NCBI GenBank assembly: GCA_004764695.1
Contig: SMSO01000034.1
Coordinates: 1,782,001-1,846,000 of the forward strand
DNA length: 64,000 nucleotides
From: Schizochytrium sp. TIO01
Lineage: Eukaryota > Sar > Bigyra > Thraustochytrida > Thraustochytriidae
Direction: 5' to 3'
A program made the translations under genes and the position numbers. Positions 9,200 through 19,204 of this stretch are shown in pieces. The notes below the pieces were generated by a model, which saw nothing but the letters and a program-made list of their open reading frames with translations, was not told the DNA's origin and did no database searches. Each line of letters starts with the position of its first letter. The first letter of the stretch is position 1.

Positions 9200-10882
9200 T
9201 CTGGGAGTTACTGTGAGCTATTTATTTTTACTGGGTTGAGCAATCCGAGGTCGCGGTGCTGCAACTAGCTGACGCTCTCCTATTGGTTCGTTCTGTTGTT
9301 TCTGGTGGTAAGATCGGGTTTTGCTTATGGGCAGAGTTGAGGGAGAAGATTTTTACTAAAAGGACAAAAACCTTAAAAACTACGTTTATTGCTATGTTTT
9401 CGCCTAAGCTTGTCCGGCGTAACTACTACCGTAACTACTAAAATAGCTACTAGCATATGCTGGTATCGGCTACTACCTCGGCATGTACAACTACTAATAA
9501 TGTCGTTTTAGTGGGTTCCCAGAATAGTATTTGCTGCTCTGTTGAGTTCATCCAATGGAAAATTCTTGCATGCACTTGGGAACCAAACCTACTCCCTGTA
9601 CCCTGGGTATGTGAGAGGAACTTCATGACAGGGGTAACTCGCGTGATCGGTTCTACGAACAGAAGCTCGTTCTGAGTACAAGCACAGGCTGATAGTTGTT
9701 GCTCCTTCATATATGACTCGCCCGAAAGGGATATGAAGTTTCGCAACGCTAGATGTGCGCGCATTATATGTGCCAAGCACACAAAAAGAAACATTCGCGC
9801 CATGTGATAGATCATCGTTTTAGTTTACTACTACTTCTGTGATGAAGCCAATCTACTTTCCGCATACGAGGATCTATCTGTTGCAGCGTTGTCCAGCATC
9901 ATCATTGAATTTGATCAAAGCCATACCTAATTAGTAGAGGTGAGACTGTTATTCTAACATTTCTCAGGCAGAAATCTTGAGATGGGTACCTTCTAGGAGC
10001 CATCAAGAAGAACCACTACCTATCTACTTTGGTGAGCAAAGAAGTCAGTCCGAGAGCTGTGTGATACTCATTTTCTGTTTGTTTCCGCATCTCCAAAAAT
10101 GATTGAATTAAGCCAGAAATTGAAATAATGACTCATACCCGGACTTGGATGTACAACTTTTTATAAATCAAGTTTATAGAGTCCCTTAGTTTTCATAGGC
10201 GTTTGACAGCTGAGCTTGATCGGGTTTCTGATTTGATTTTTTCTCAGAAGAATTGCTAATGGGCGAATGCAGCAGTTAACCAAAGTAACAATGGCTCACT
10301 GCATGATATATTATTTAAAGTTGAATCGTGTCTCATTGAAAGAAATTTGATTTCTGGAAAGGGCTTGCAGAAATGGATTTTATGACTACTAGTAGCAACT
10401 TATGTCAACAAAATGGAAATTCTCACTGAGTGTAGGTGAGTCTGCGGGTAAGGCACTGTTCAGCGACGAACGCCACAAAAGGTCACTGCAACCACGAGTT
10501 AGTGTCTTTCCCTTTCCACACCTACCAGTAGCATAGTTTTAATTAAAGCAATTTAACTCCGAGGGAGTGCACCCGTCAGGCTTGACGCTAATTGAAATAT
10601 AGCTACACATAGGTAGCGGTATTTACTACCTACGGGTAGCTAGCTACTAGCGCTGTGAAAGTGGACCATGAAATGGACGAAGGGGTGTGTAAAGGTAGCA
10701 AGCACATGAACTTACAGACACGTGGGTCCGTCGATGATTGTGTTAATTTACAAAAAGCTAACCTAATAGTAAGAGTATGGTGTCGAAGGCCCGGCCCAAA
10801 ACTCACGACTACAGCAGTAGCATCGTTTTGAACGAAAGAAGGCAAGCAAATGCTCAAATCGAGGTGAGCCACTCTTCTGACA
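9200..10882. other. Divergent intergenic region
   Basis: Shared upstream region of the small minus-strand gene and the first AA15-like gene. It contains TAG/CTA/GTA-rich tracts at about 9419-9480 and 10600-10655, including the self-complementary string gtagctagctac. A 121-codon minus-strand frame at 9450-9815 shows no family resemblance and was not called. Confidence 0.5.
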
Positions 10883-12316
10883 ATGTCGCTGGAGCTTTCG
10901 CGAAAGGTTTCTGGGCTGCAGGCAGCATCACGAGCTAAGTTATTGGGCTACTTGGTGGTTTGGGCACTGGTGTCATTGCATGTGGTATGCGCGAGCGACT
11001 TGGTGAGATTCACGACAGTAAAGAACGAGGAGGCGCTACAAGAATCCTCAAGATATATTCGTGCAAATTATCGAAGTGAAATACAGCGCGGCGAGACAAA
11101 CGCCGCGAGGTTGTGCGGTGAAGGGCAAACACTAGATTTAAACGTTGAACCAAACAGGGTTTTCATGGAAGGTGCCAAGTTAGACATTGAGGTATCTCTT
11201 GATAAATTTCATCCTGGCCTGTTTGAGTTCCGTGTATGTGATGTAACAAACAAAGCAGGTGACAGCATTTCGCAAGAATGCTTCAATGCCCATGTTTTAG
11301 AGCTCGACACTAGCGATTTCATTAGAGAGCAAGCGATAGGCTTGCCAAACACGAGCCAAACTGTCAATCTCTCTCGCCATTATAACTCAGGCTGGAAATG
11401 CCCAAAAGACAGCCCGCGTGGAAGCTGTTGTAACGATGGTGGGAGCTGTTCGCCGGTCAATGCCAATACCCATAGATTTATGTTGCTTGACAATGAAGAA
11501 AAGTCTCTGACATACAATATGCGGTATAGTTTGCCTCCTGAATTTTCGTGTTCAATGTGCGTATTGCAGTGGCTTTATCAGAGTAGTAGTGGTGATACCA
11601 AGCACTCTAGAACTGCCAGCAGCTACAGGGATTGTACTGTTATTGAAGTTCGTCCTCAGGCCTATACCATTTCTTCTGAAAGTTTAAATGACGATTATGG
11701 CTTGTGGCAACCTGTTAAAAGACGTGAGTACATCGAGCGGCAGATGACTACAGAAACATGCTGGGCAACAAATAGTACTGATCATTCGTTTTGTCGTTCT
11801 GTGGATTGCGCGCAAAAGTGGATTGCTCTTGGTATTTGTACAACAGATGATCCATATGACGGGGTAGTATCAACAGCTGCTCCAACAGCTGCTCCAACAG
11901 CTGCTCCAACAGCTGCTCCAACAGCTGCTCCAACAGCTGCTCCAACTGAAGACCCCTCTAGTTTGATGAACGATTCTGCAACGTCGAACAATACCTTGAC
12001 AGATTCTATAGCAGCATCATCAAAGTCAACTGAAATTGGGGCGATCGTTGGCTCTCTAGGAGGAGCTTTAGTGATGGGAGGAGTTGCTTTAGTCTACATT
12101 CGGAAACGGAAATCCCACCCTTCCTCAGAACTTCACATCGTCCAAGCGATCCCAGTAGCTACCGAAGACTCAAATGATGATCCAGCATCACAACGTCCTA
12201 AACAATCTACAAACCCGTTAATGTTCAGAGGCTTATTTTCCACCCCTTCCAGCGCGAAACCTTCGATACAAGCGAAGGATATTGAGATGGTGGTTGTTGC
12301 CCGACCTGTGGAGTAA
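10883..12316 (+). CDS. Membrane-anchored AA15/LPMO-like protein, copper site degenerate (paralogue 1)
   Basis: A 477-residue type I membrane protein. The signal peptide has a hydrophobic core at about 20-36 and likely cleavage after A37. The ectodomain carries AA15-type landmarks: FHPGLFEFRVC (H110, C119), a GSCCNDGGSC cluster, MRYSLP, CSMCVLQW and YRDCTVIEV. AA15 enzymes are copper polysaccharide monooxygenases that need an N-terminal His. Here the mature N-terminus (SDLVRF...) has neither that His nor the PPxR motif, so I infer no monooxygenase activity. A Cys-rich module (CWATNSTDHSFC) and an AAPT repeat linker (331-354) follow, then a transmembrane helix (about 386-408), a RKRK stop-transfer and a short tail with VQAIPV and VVVARPV. 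It is probably a cell-surface glycan-binding protein. It is paralogous to the gene at 14422. Confidence 0.9.
   Translation: MSLELSRKVSGLQAASRAKLLGYLVVWALVSLHVVCASDLVRFTTVKNEEALQESSRYIRANYRSEIQRGETNAARLCGEGQTLDLNVEPNRVFMEGAKLDIEVSLDKFHPGLFEFRVCDVTNKAGDSISQECFNAHVLELDTSDFIREQAIGLPNTSQTVNLSRHYNSGWKCPKDSPRGSCCNDGGSCSPVNANTHRFMLLDNEEKSLTYNMRYSLPPEFSCSMCVLQWLYQSSSGDTKHSRTASSYRDCTVIEVRPQAYTISSESLNDDYGLWQPVKRREYIERQMTTETCWATNSTDHSFCRSVDCAQKWIALGICTTDDPYDGVVSTAAPTAAPTAAPTAAPTAAPTAAPTEDPSSLMNDSATSNNTLTDSIAASSKSTEIGAIVGSLGGALVMGGVALVYIRKRKSHPSSELHIVQAIPVATEDSNDDPASQRPKQSTNPLMFRGLFSTPSSAKPSIQAKDIEMVVVARPVE
11873..11944 (+). repeat. 12-bp coding minisatellite (six copies, AAPT linker)
   Basis: Six perfect copies of acagctgctcca encode a Thr/Ala/Pro linker between the Cys-rich module and the membrane helix. 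Such linkers are often O-glycosylated stalks. The copies are identical at synonymous sites, so the tract is young and probably length-variable. Confidence 0.95.
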
Positions 12317-14421
12317 TACTCATGCAAGTAAATTACGTTCAGGGATTAAATTGAACCTTTTGCGTCTTATTTTACAATGCTGCTGAAAGATAATTCTACT
12401 GAGCTAGAGGTCGACTATGAAGTTTAAGGAAGACTTGAGGAAGGCTTGATAATATGCGCGTTAAAGATTTAGCGATCTGCTGTATCTAGGGTTATATTCC
12501 AGGGCAAACGGATCCATGTTATAATTATGAGACTGTGGTAAGCTTGAATTGTATTCGGCACAATTCCGGAGGTTAGCTTAGCTTGTCTCATCGACCACAA
12601 TTCATATTTTACCATGCTTAATGCTAAGTAATGTGTATGCACACATTCAGTTTTTGGATTTCTTGGATTCCCAACCAGCCAAACATCCCTGGTTGCTTAA
12701 TTCTACTTCTTTGTAGGTCCCAAATTATTGAGGACTTCCATTGGAACACTAAAAACTCTAGCAATGCCTTATCCATTGATTTCTTTGATTGGAGATATTA
12801 GGGCAAATATATTAGCGTACACAATACTGGACATTGAAACTTAATCATTTCGATGTACTTCCTATCAGATTATTCTAAGTTTTCGCTGTTTAATCGTCCC
12901 GAAGTATCTTTTAATATAATTAACGTTAACACCATTTCATTTGTATTCAATATCCATCCCTGAAAGAAATGTAATCGCATGATGTCAATATGCTTGTTTA
13001 TTTGAGCATATCATTAAATCATGTATGCAATACGATAAGAGTTATGGGACAGTAGTAAAACGTTGGGTGCCTTGTACTTCACTGGCCTTTTCTCAGCAAA
13101 CCATGCGTTAAAATGAGACACAATGTGTTCTGCATAGTACTTGAGAACACCCTTCATGCGCTCTGTATTGGTTCCCCATTCCTTTATGATTAATACGATG
13201 GCACATTGTAGTAATGAAAGTTGCCCTGCAATAAGCAAAGGGAATGTGACTGATATTTAGAGTTGAGGTGAATGAGCCAGTCCGTACCGTCAACCCTCTA
13301 TCCAGGTTTATTGTATCCATTTTCTTTGAATATGCAGATGAACTTCTAATCTCACGTATATTGGCTTCTGAAATACACATTTTACAAAAACCATGGCTCT
13401 TTTAGACTTGCAGAGTGTGTCAAAGACTCTGGTGATATCTTATTCACATATATTCTTCGGTCAGACACCTCGATTAAGTAAAACTAAGCCAACACGATGA
13501 GCTAAAGACGTATATTATCCTGATCCATATATAAGCACAGGCACATAAGTGTTATGATGGGAGCTTAAATAAGCCTGTGGGGTTTGTATAGATTCGAAAT
13601 AACAAGTTCGAGAAAGACAAAGTAAGATGTTGAGTCTCTGTTCGGTATGCGTATGAATTTACCTTTTGTAGAAAGTTCGATGACAGAAGGTGATGGATCG
13701 GTCAGAGCTGCCGCTTATTTGAAAAATGATCTAGAATAAGAATTTCTTTTATAAGAGAGAGGCGAACACTATTTGCGGCAGCAAGCCCAAGCCTTGGGCC
13801 TGATAGAATGATAATAACATAGTACTGCAAGACTACTAAAACTACTGGTCTAGGTAGACATTATTATATGCTCTTCCACTCCTCTTAGAGAGAACTTCCG
13901 CGCATCCTGCTAGTGAAGAACATGGAAGCTCTATTCTCTGTTTTCATCATTGGTTCTATTCATCTTTTAACGAGTGCCTTCCAGGAGCAATACCCGGAAA
14001 ATTAAAGCTCTGCAACCTTTGACACTCGCTTATTCTCACTATCCATAAGTGATCCATAACTTCTGAAGGATGAAAGACTCGCTCAGGCCCTACCAATAAT
14101 AGGTAACAGTGCTATGTGCTCTCTAGCTAGGTGTGTGCTTTCGCTAATTTCTCTTTCCCATATTATTATCATAGCGAAGACCCACACATGTCCATGTTTT
14201 AAAATGGACTTTTGGAACTAGACATTTGAAGAGAAGAGAGTAGCACCTAGCAGTTGAGCAACAAGATTCACGCGCTCGAGGTCGCGGAGCTCCTACACCC
14301 AGCGCGGGATGGCCAGTGAGATCTTTTTGTCAGCAGATCAACATTACCCTAAAAACTTGGAAGCGCTGAGGAGCGTACTTGAGAGAGCCTATAGCTTCAG
14401 GCTCTGTAGGATCTCTCGTGG
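12317..14421. other. Intergenic region between the AA15-like paralogues
   Basis: About 2.1 kb without a gene I can support. It is A/T-rich in the first half. CTA/TAG-rich tracts occur at about 13820-13860 and 14120-14137. Two short minus-strand frames around 13014-13380 flank an intron-like segment, but the reading phases do not join, so no gene was called. Confidence 0.5.
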
Positions 14422-15873
14422 ATGTCGCGACAGAAGCTGGCAAGCCTGCGAGCAGGCCTGGAGAATAGGGGGTTAAGGCTAGCATTGAGCGCTGCTTTGC
14501 TGTTGACAATAGCTGGGTCTGTTCATGGCGAAGGTTATTTGTCGTTTCCCCCAGCGCGTAATGTGTTATATGATGGAGGATCCTATGGAAAACGCGCAAT
14601 TCAAATGCTTAATGCAGGAGGGGCTAAAGTCGAGTACTCAAATGGGCATGGCTTATGCGGCGATTGGGCGGGGCGTCGTGAGTTCACCTCACCTCATACG
14701 TACGGCGCAGGTCCGCCTCTCTTCACCTTTTCAGAGGGCGGCAAGATCGATATTAATGTGACAATTACGAAACATCAGTATGGCTATTTTGAGTTTCGGC
14801 TTTGTGTACCGGACGATGGCGGCCTTGACTTAAGTGTACCCATAACTCAGTCCTGTTTAAATACGCATGTCCTCGAATTTGATGAAGACTATGTTAAATC
14901 CAGCTATAATGATGTCATGGAGTCTGGGCGAAGCTCTCCGGCTGATTATGAAGGAAACAGTTATTCGTACTCGTATAGTTCGGGTGAAGATCAAGACTAC
15001 CTTGTTCAGTCTTCAAAGAATTTCAAATGTGAAAGTCTTTCGTCTCGCAATCCAGATGGAAGCTGCTGCAATAACGGTGGTACTTGCTCATCAGCTTCAA
15101 ACAATATCCATCGCTGGGTAGTTCCAAATATCACCGAGGGTGCAATATACACAATGCGATACAAGCTTCCAGAAAATGTAACGTGCGACCGCTGTGTGCT
15201 GCAATGGTACCACCAAACGGGCGATGAATCTACAGCTTATTCCACGTCATCATATTATACTCGTTGGTATCCAGAAGGCTTTTGGAATTGTGCTGACATT
15301 GCCATTGTCTCTGGCAGCTCAAATTCAACAACGGGAACTCAAAGTTCCCAAAGTAATACCACGTCATTTGTAAATGGACGTGAAATTGATGAGAGCATGG
15401 AGTGTTGGTCTGTGAATAGTTCGGATCATGACTTTTGCCGTTTCTATGCTTGTTCTGATCCACTGGTAAGCGCAAACATTTGTACAACAGATCGAAGCCA
15501 ATTGGTGAATATATCTGGCACCACTACGGCAGGCATCTCCGATCAGACTAATACCAGCAGTATTGTCGTTGGCGCTTCTGTAGCTGGAGCAATCGGTGTT
15601 GCCTTTGCTGGTGTTTTGTATTATCGTCGACGACCTGTGCGTTCTAACGAGCCAGTGCAGGCGATTCCTGTAATGCTAGACCAGGAAAGTGGGACTTCGC
15701 CACCATCTGCAAAGCCTGCAAAGACTCGCACACAGTCACTTAAAAATGCTGCAAGCGATCTCATGCGAATGAGTCCTTTTGGTGCTACTACGACGCGGAC
15801 TGAGACGAGAATAATGTTCGCTAAGGAGGTTGAAACGGTTGTTATTGCGAGTCCTGTTTCAGGCCCGCACTAG
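14422..15873 (+). CDS. Membrane-anchored AA15/LPMO-like protein (paralogue 2)
   Basis: A 483-residue type I membrane protein, better conserved than its neighbour. The signal peptide has a hydrophobic core at about 20-32. The sequence after it, EGYLSFPPAR (37-46), aligns without gaps to the HGxLxxPPSR start of AA15 enzymes, with Glu37 where His1 should be. A His lies two residues earlier (H35) and would be the N-terminus only if cleavage followed V34, a poor signal-peptidase site. Other landmarks: GLCGDW (C79), KHQYGYFEFRLC (H118, C128), CDRCVLQW (255-262) and FWNCADIAIV (F287). A second Cys cluster (CWSVNSSDHDFC) precedes the transmembrane helix (about 381-403) and RRR. The tail contains VQAIPV and VVIASPV, as in paralogue 1. 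Several NxS/T sites suggest N-glycosylation. Likely role: surface glycan binding, with oxidative activity doubtful. Confidence 0.9.
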   Translation: MSRQKLASLRAGLENRGLRLALSAALLLTIAGSVHGEGYLSFPPARNVLYDGGSYGKRAIQMLNAGGAKVEYSNGHGLCGDWAGRREFTSPHTYGAGPPLFTFSEGGKIDINVTITKHQYGYFEFRLCVPDDGGLDLSVPITQSCLNTHVLEFDEDYVKSSYNDVMESGRSSPADYEGNSYSYSYSSGEDQDYLVQSSKNFKCESLSSRNPDGSCCNNGGTCSSASNNIHRWVVPNITEGAIYTMRYKLPENVTCDRCVLQWYHQTGDESTAYSTSSYYTRWYPEGFWNCADIAIVSGSSNSTTGTQSSQSNTTSFVNGREIDESMECWSVNSSDHDFCRFYACSDPLVSANICTTDRSQLVNISGTTTAGISDQTNTSSIVVGASVAGAIGVAFAGVLYYRRRPVRSNEPVQAIPVMLDQESGTSPPSAKPAKTRTQSLKNAASDLMRMSPFGATTTRTETRIMFAKEVETVVIASPVSGPH

Positions 15874-16635
15874 CGGCTATTGCCAGTTATCAAGCTCTTC
15901 TCTAGCAGCGACTTTGAAGAAGAGCGTGCGAATTGCTGTCTATTGTATTGCTATTGATATTTGCAATCATCAGAACATAGCTTTGCGAAGTCTTGAGAAG
16001 GAATATTATACAGAAAGTAAAATAAATGCAATCTGCAAGACGCATTCTCGAAAAGTTTAAAGAAAGTCATTTTTCTTTTTGAGAAATCATTCGTACTATT
16101 CCCCTTTTCTCATATTTAGTAAGTCAATCTTATTCTTCTTGTGCGTTTCTGTGCCCATTTACTTTCCATTGGGAGATCTTCGAGATGAGTTGCCAGGTTG
16201 GTAATATCAGCCTGTGAATCGAGGGTCTCGTTGGAATATAACTATCCTCATTATTATTCTTTCAAAGAGAATATTCGGGTTGGCAAAGTGTATCTTTATC
16301 ACAATGACCAGATTCACCCTCTTTCTTATTGACCGAAGCTCCTTTTCAGCGAGGAGAGCATACACGCCTACCTAATAGTGAGTTCTGGGAACCTTGAACC
16401 TTGAACCAAAGAAAACATTCGTAACTGTCAAACATCTAGTTGCAGAAGTAGGGGCTAGTACCTAGCTTCTCAGCTTCGAGACGACTCTGGACACTATCTT
16501 GCTAGTGAAAGGCGATGCTGGGCCTTTTACAGAAACGCTTCGTGCCGATTGTGTATCGGCCCTTCGTGTAAACTCCAAGCCAATGATCGAACATGCAGCT
16601 TGATAGACTGGCTAATAAGGTGGCTCGACCAAATG

Positions 16636-16700
16636 ATTGATGGTGATAAATGGTTGATTGATGGTGATAAATGGTTGATTGATGGTGATAAATGGTTGAT
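16636..16700 (+). repeat. 21-bp tandem repeat, three copies
   Basis: The unit attgatggtgataaatggttg is repeated head to tail three times in non-coding DNA. Confidence 0.9.
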
Positions 16701-17647
16701 TTTGCTGTGAGCTTTACCCCCCAACTACAAATAAGTGCAGGGGATTTATTCCTAAAAATGAAAACAAAATGTTTTCGTGCTTGGTGGGATTAAAAATATC
16801 ATCATCGGGGTATGTGCCTTTGTGCAAGCACATGCCTACTCCAAATTTCCCCGTTCATTATTCTATGGGAGTAATAAGTAGTGTCCCTACAAACTGAGCC
16901 TGTGCTTCCGAGCACATAAATTTGATCGCGGACCCACTACATTAAAAAACCTTTACTTCTGCAGTACTTTAGAAATTGAATATAGGTTGCCTTGAATGAA
17001 AAAGGACAAGGCGCAAGAATTCTCGTCCATCCAAGTATGCGGGTTGAGCAAAACTTGTGCACAATCGGAAATCATCACACACCTTTACTAACATGTTCAC
17101 TAACTACAAAGCATTGGGTTCGAGATAAGGTCAGACCATTTGATCCTTGGCTCTCTCTTTGATCCTCCCTCTCATCCTCGAATATTTCTCCATCTATCAT
17201 TTTTCTTCTTCTTCTTATTTTCTTCTGAAGAAAGTAGAAAACAGAGAGCCTTGATTGCCATGATGGCAATTCTGGGGCTTCTCCTCTTCTCTAATCATCA
17301 TGCGATTCACAGCAGCAGCAGAAGCAGTATTAGCGTTCGTACTCCAGCTAGAGTATCAGTCGCATCCAGGGGTCAGATTTTCTCCCAAGGTAACAAAGGG
17401 AACGTTATTGAGTTCATCTGCCTTGGGCCAACCGACTTCCGCGTGTCATTCGAAGTACAGGTTCAATGCCCGTGGCTGCGGATTATTTTTCCCTCTCCGC
17501 CGCCGACAGGTGTGCTACCCAGCCTCCTACCTTTATCCCTAGTCCCCCTAGCGCTGTCTGTCTGCCTGTCAGTCTGTGTGGGCTCCTCATTCATGTTCAC
17601 GTTTCGTTGGAGTTTCCTGCGAACTTCGGCCGCTGACTGGTCTTCCC

Positions 17648-17649
<2 letters not shown>

Positions 17650-17684
<35 letters not shown>
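17650..17684 (+). repeat. GA dinucleotide tract
   Basis: An uninterrupted run of GA of about 35 bases, upstream of the AATG array. Confidence 0.95.
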
Positions 17685-17686
<2 letters not shown>

Positions 17687-17751
17687 CTCTGCTCACAGTA
17701 TCGAACGCCAGTATCGAACAGACGCGAAGAAGTTTGAGGAAAGCAAATGGA

Positions 17752-18048
17752 ACGAATGAATGAATGAACAAATAAATGAATAAATGAATGAATGATGAAA
17801 TGATGAAATGATGAAATGAACGAATGAATGAATGAATGAATGAATAAATGAATGAATGAATGTTAATAAATAAACAAATAAATGAATGAATGAATGAATG
17901 AATGAATGAGTGATGAAATGAATGAGTGAATAAATGAATGAATGTTAATAAATAAACAAATAAATGAATAAATGAATGAATAAATGAATGAATAAATGAA
18001 CGAATGAATGAATGAATGAATGAATGAATGAATGAATGAATGAATGAC
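17752..18048 (+). repeat. AATG/AATA tetranucleotide array with an internal 82-bp duplication
   Basis: About 300 bases of AATG with AATA and AACA variants. The block tgttaataaataaacaaata occurs at 17861 and again at 17943, 82 bases apart, so a variant segment was duplicated within the array. Confidence 0.95.
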
Positions 18049-18116
18049 CAATCTCCTACTGCTATAGTTTAACTTATATGGTGCTACTCTTCGCAGTCAT
18101 CCCTCATATCTATGAT

Positions 18117-18187
18117 GGATGATATGATATGATATGATATGATTGATTGATTGATTGATTGATTGATCGATCGATCGATCAATTGAT
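18117..18187 (+). repeat. Compound microsatellite GATAT / GATT / GATC
   Basis: GATAT pentamers pass directly into GATT tetramers and then GATC tetramers. One unit type seems to have evolved from the next by single substitutions. Confidence 0.95.
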
Positions 18188-18189
18188 TC

Positions 18190-18254
18190 TATGGCGCCCG
18201 AGAGAGCGAAGGAGACAGGCGCCGGGCCGCAGAGAGAGCCCCCTGGCTGGCTGG

Positions 18255-18287
<33 letters not shown>

Positions 18288-18820
18288 GGCCACGGGCCTC
18301 TGACCTCGCAGTCTGGGCTCCATTGCTGCGTGAGACTCACATTGATTGATTGACTGGCGCTGCCGTTGGTCTCTCGTGCGTTCCAGCTACAACTACAGAC
18401 AAATAGCGACACCCATACGGCGTTGTATGTAGTAATGGCCCCAGTTCTGTGGCCCCTGGCGGGCTTTATACAACGCATACGAGTCTGAGAGGCGCTCAGG
18501 GGTAGTTTGTATGTAAACGTGGGGCGAGCCGGCGCAAGCGGATTCCCCGCGCTTAAACTTGTATGAGAGTGCGCAGAGCAAGTTCTGCAATGAGGGCACG
18601 AAGAAAGGCGCCAAGAACGTCGATAAGTCGTTGGCGTCCTGCTGCTGCTGCCTTGGAGCATGCACGGCGTCGGGCACTCGCAGGCAGGCAGCAGGCGGCG
18701 CGAGGCACCTGGCTGGCCGGCTGGCTGGCTGGCTAGGTGCCCAGGCCTGGGCCGGAGGCTCCGGTCGCGGTCTCGACGGAGAGGAGGAGACCACTCACTC
18801 ATCCGTGTTGTTTATTGGAG
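18190..18820. promoter_or_regulatory. GC-rich block upstream of the ABCF gene with GGCT microsatellites
   Basis: A strongly GC-rich block about 0.4-1.0 kb upstream of the ABCF ATG, unlike the A/T-rich flanks. It contains GGCT arrays at 18244-18288 and about 18709-18736. A CpG-island-like promoter is possible, but no factor site is identified. Confidence 0.35.
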
Positions 18821-18958
18821 GCGGAGAGAGCGCTTCGATTGATTGGTTTGTTCGTTTGTTTGTGTGTTTGGCGTACTATAGAGCAAAGGCGGCGCAAGTA
18901 GAGCAAAGGAAAGTTCGATAGTGGGCTATACAGTAGAGTATAGGGAGACCTCTAACCA

Positions 18959-19002
18959 TCACTCACTCACTCATTGATTGAGTCAGTCAGTCAGTCAGTC
19001 AA
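18959..19002 (+). repeat. CACT / GATT / AGTC microsatellite in the ABCF leader region
   Basis: Short runs of CACT, then ATTG, then AGTC sit about 200 bases before the ATG. This matches the ATTG-type repeats upstream of the CaaX and zinc-finger genes. Confidence 0.85.
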
Positions 19003-19204
19003 TAGCAAAGCCCAAACCATCCGTCGAGGAGCGACCGCCTCGAGTTTTTAGATTGCGTGGCGCGTCCTGCGTGGCTGTGTGTGTTGCTGTCGCGCGTGCG
19101 GTCCCCGTTGCCCCGATCGCGACGACTGTCTCCTCTCCTTTTCGCTGTAGTTGCCGGGAAGCGAAGTAGCAGTAGTTGTAGCAGGTCGAAGGCCGCCATC
19201 CACC

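Larger units (their letters stand above)
15874..19204. other. Intergenic region and ABCF upstream region
   Basis: An AATAAA at about 16021-16026 probably ends the second AA15-like transcript. I see no gene between there and the ABCF start. The region holds a 21-bp triplicate (16636-16700), a GA tract (17650-17684), an AATG array (17752-18048), a GATAT/GATT/GATC run (18117-18187) and a GC-rich block (about 18190-18820). Long open frames in the GC-rich block on both strands are explained by a shortage of A/T-rich stop codons. Confidence 0.6.

Noticed and set aside
9450-9815. 121-codon minus-strand frame with a hydrophobic start resembling a signal peptide
   Set aside because: The rest of the product has no family features, and the DNA contains CTA/TAG-rich tracts. 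A secreted small protein is possible but unsupported.
13014-13380. Intron-like segment on the minus strand (GTACGG at 13287 to TTGCAG at 13226) between short frames
   Set aside because: The flanking frames do not join in any phase: one choice meets a stop after 11 codons and the others need an exon containing a stop.
17140-17763. 207-codon frame, Phe/Ser-rich then GA-encoded Arg-Glu repeat
   Set aside because: It starts at TTG, runs through a GA microsatellite and ends in the AATG array. No family resemblance.
18179-18921. Long open frames on both strands upstream of the ABCF gene
   Set aside because: They lie in GC-rich, microsatellite-rich DNA where stop codons are scarce. Their compositions are repeat-like (Ala/Gly/Arg, LAGRLAG).
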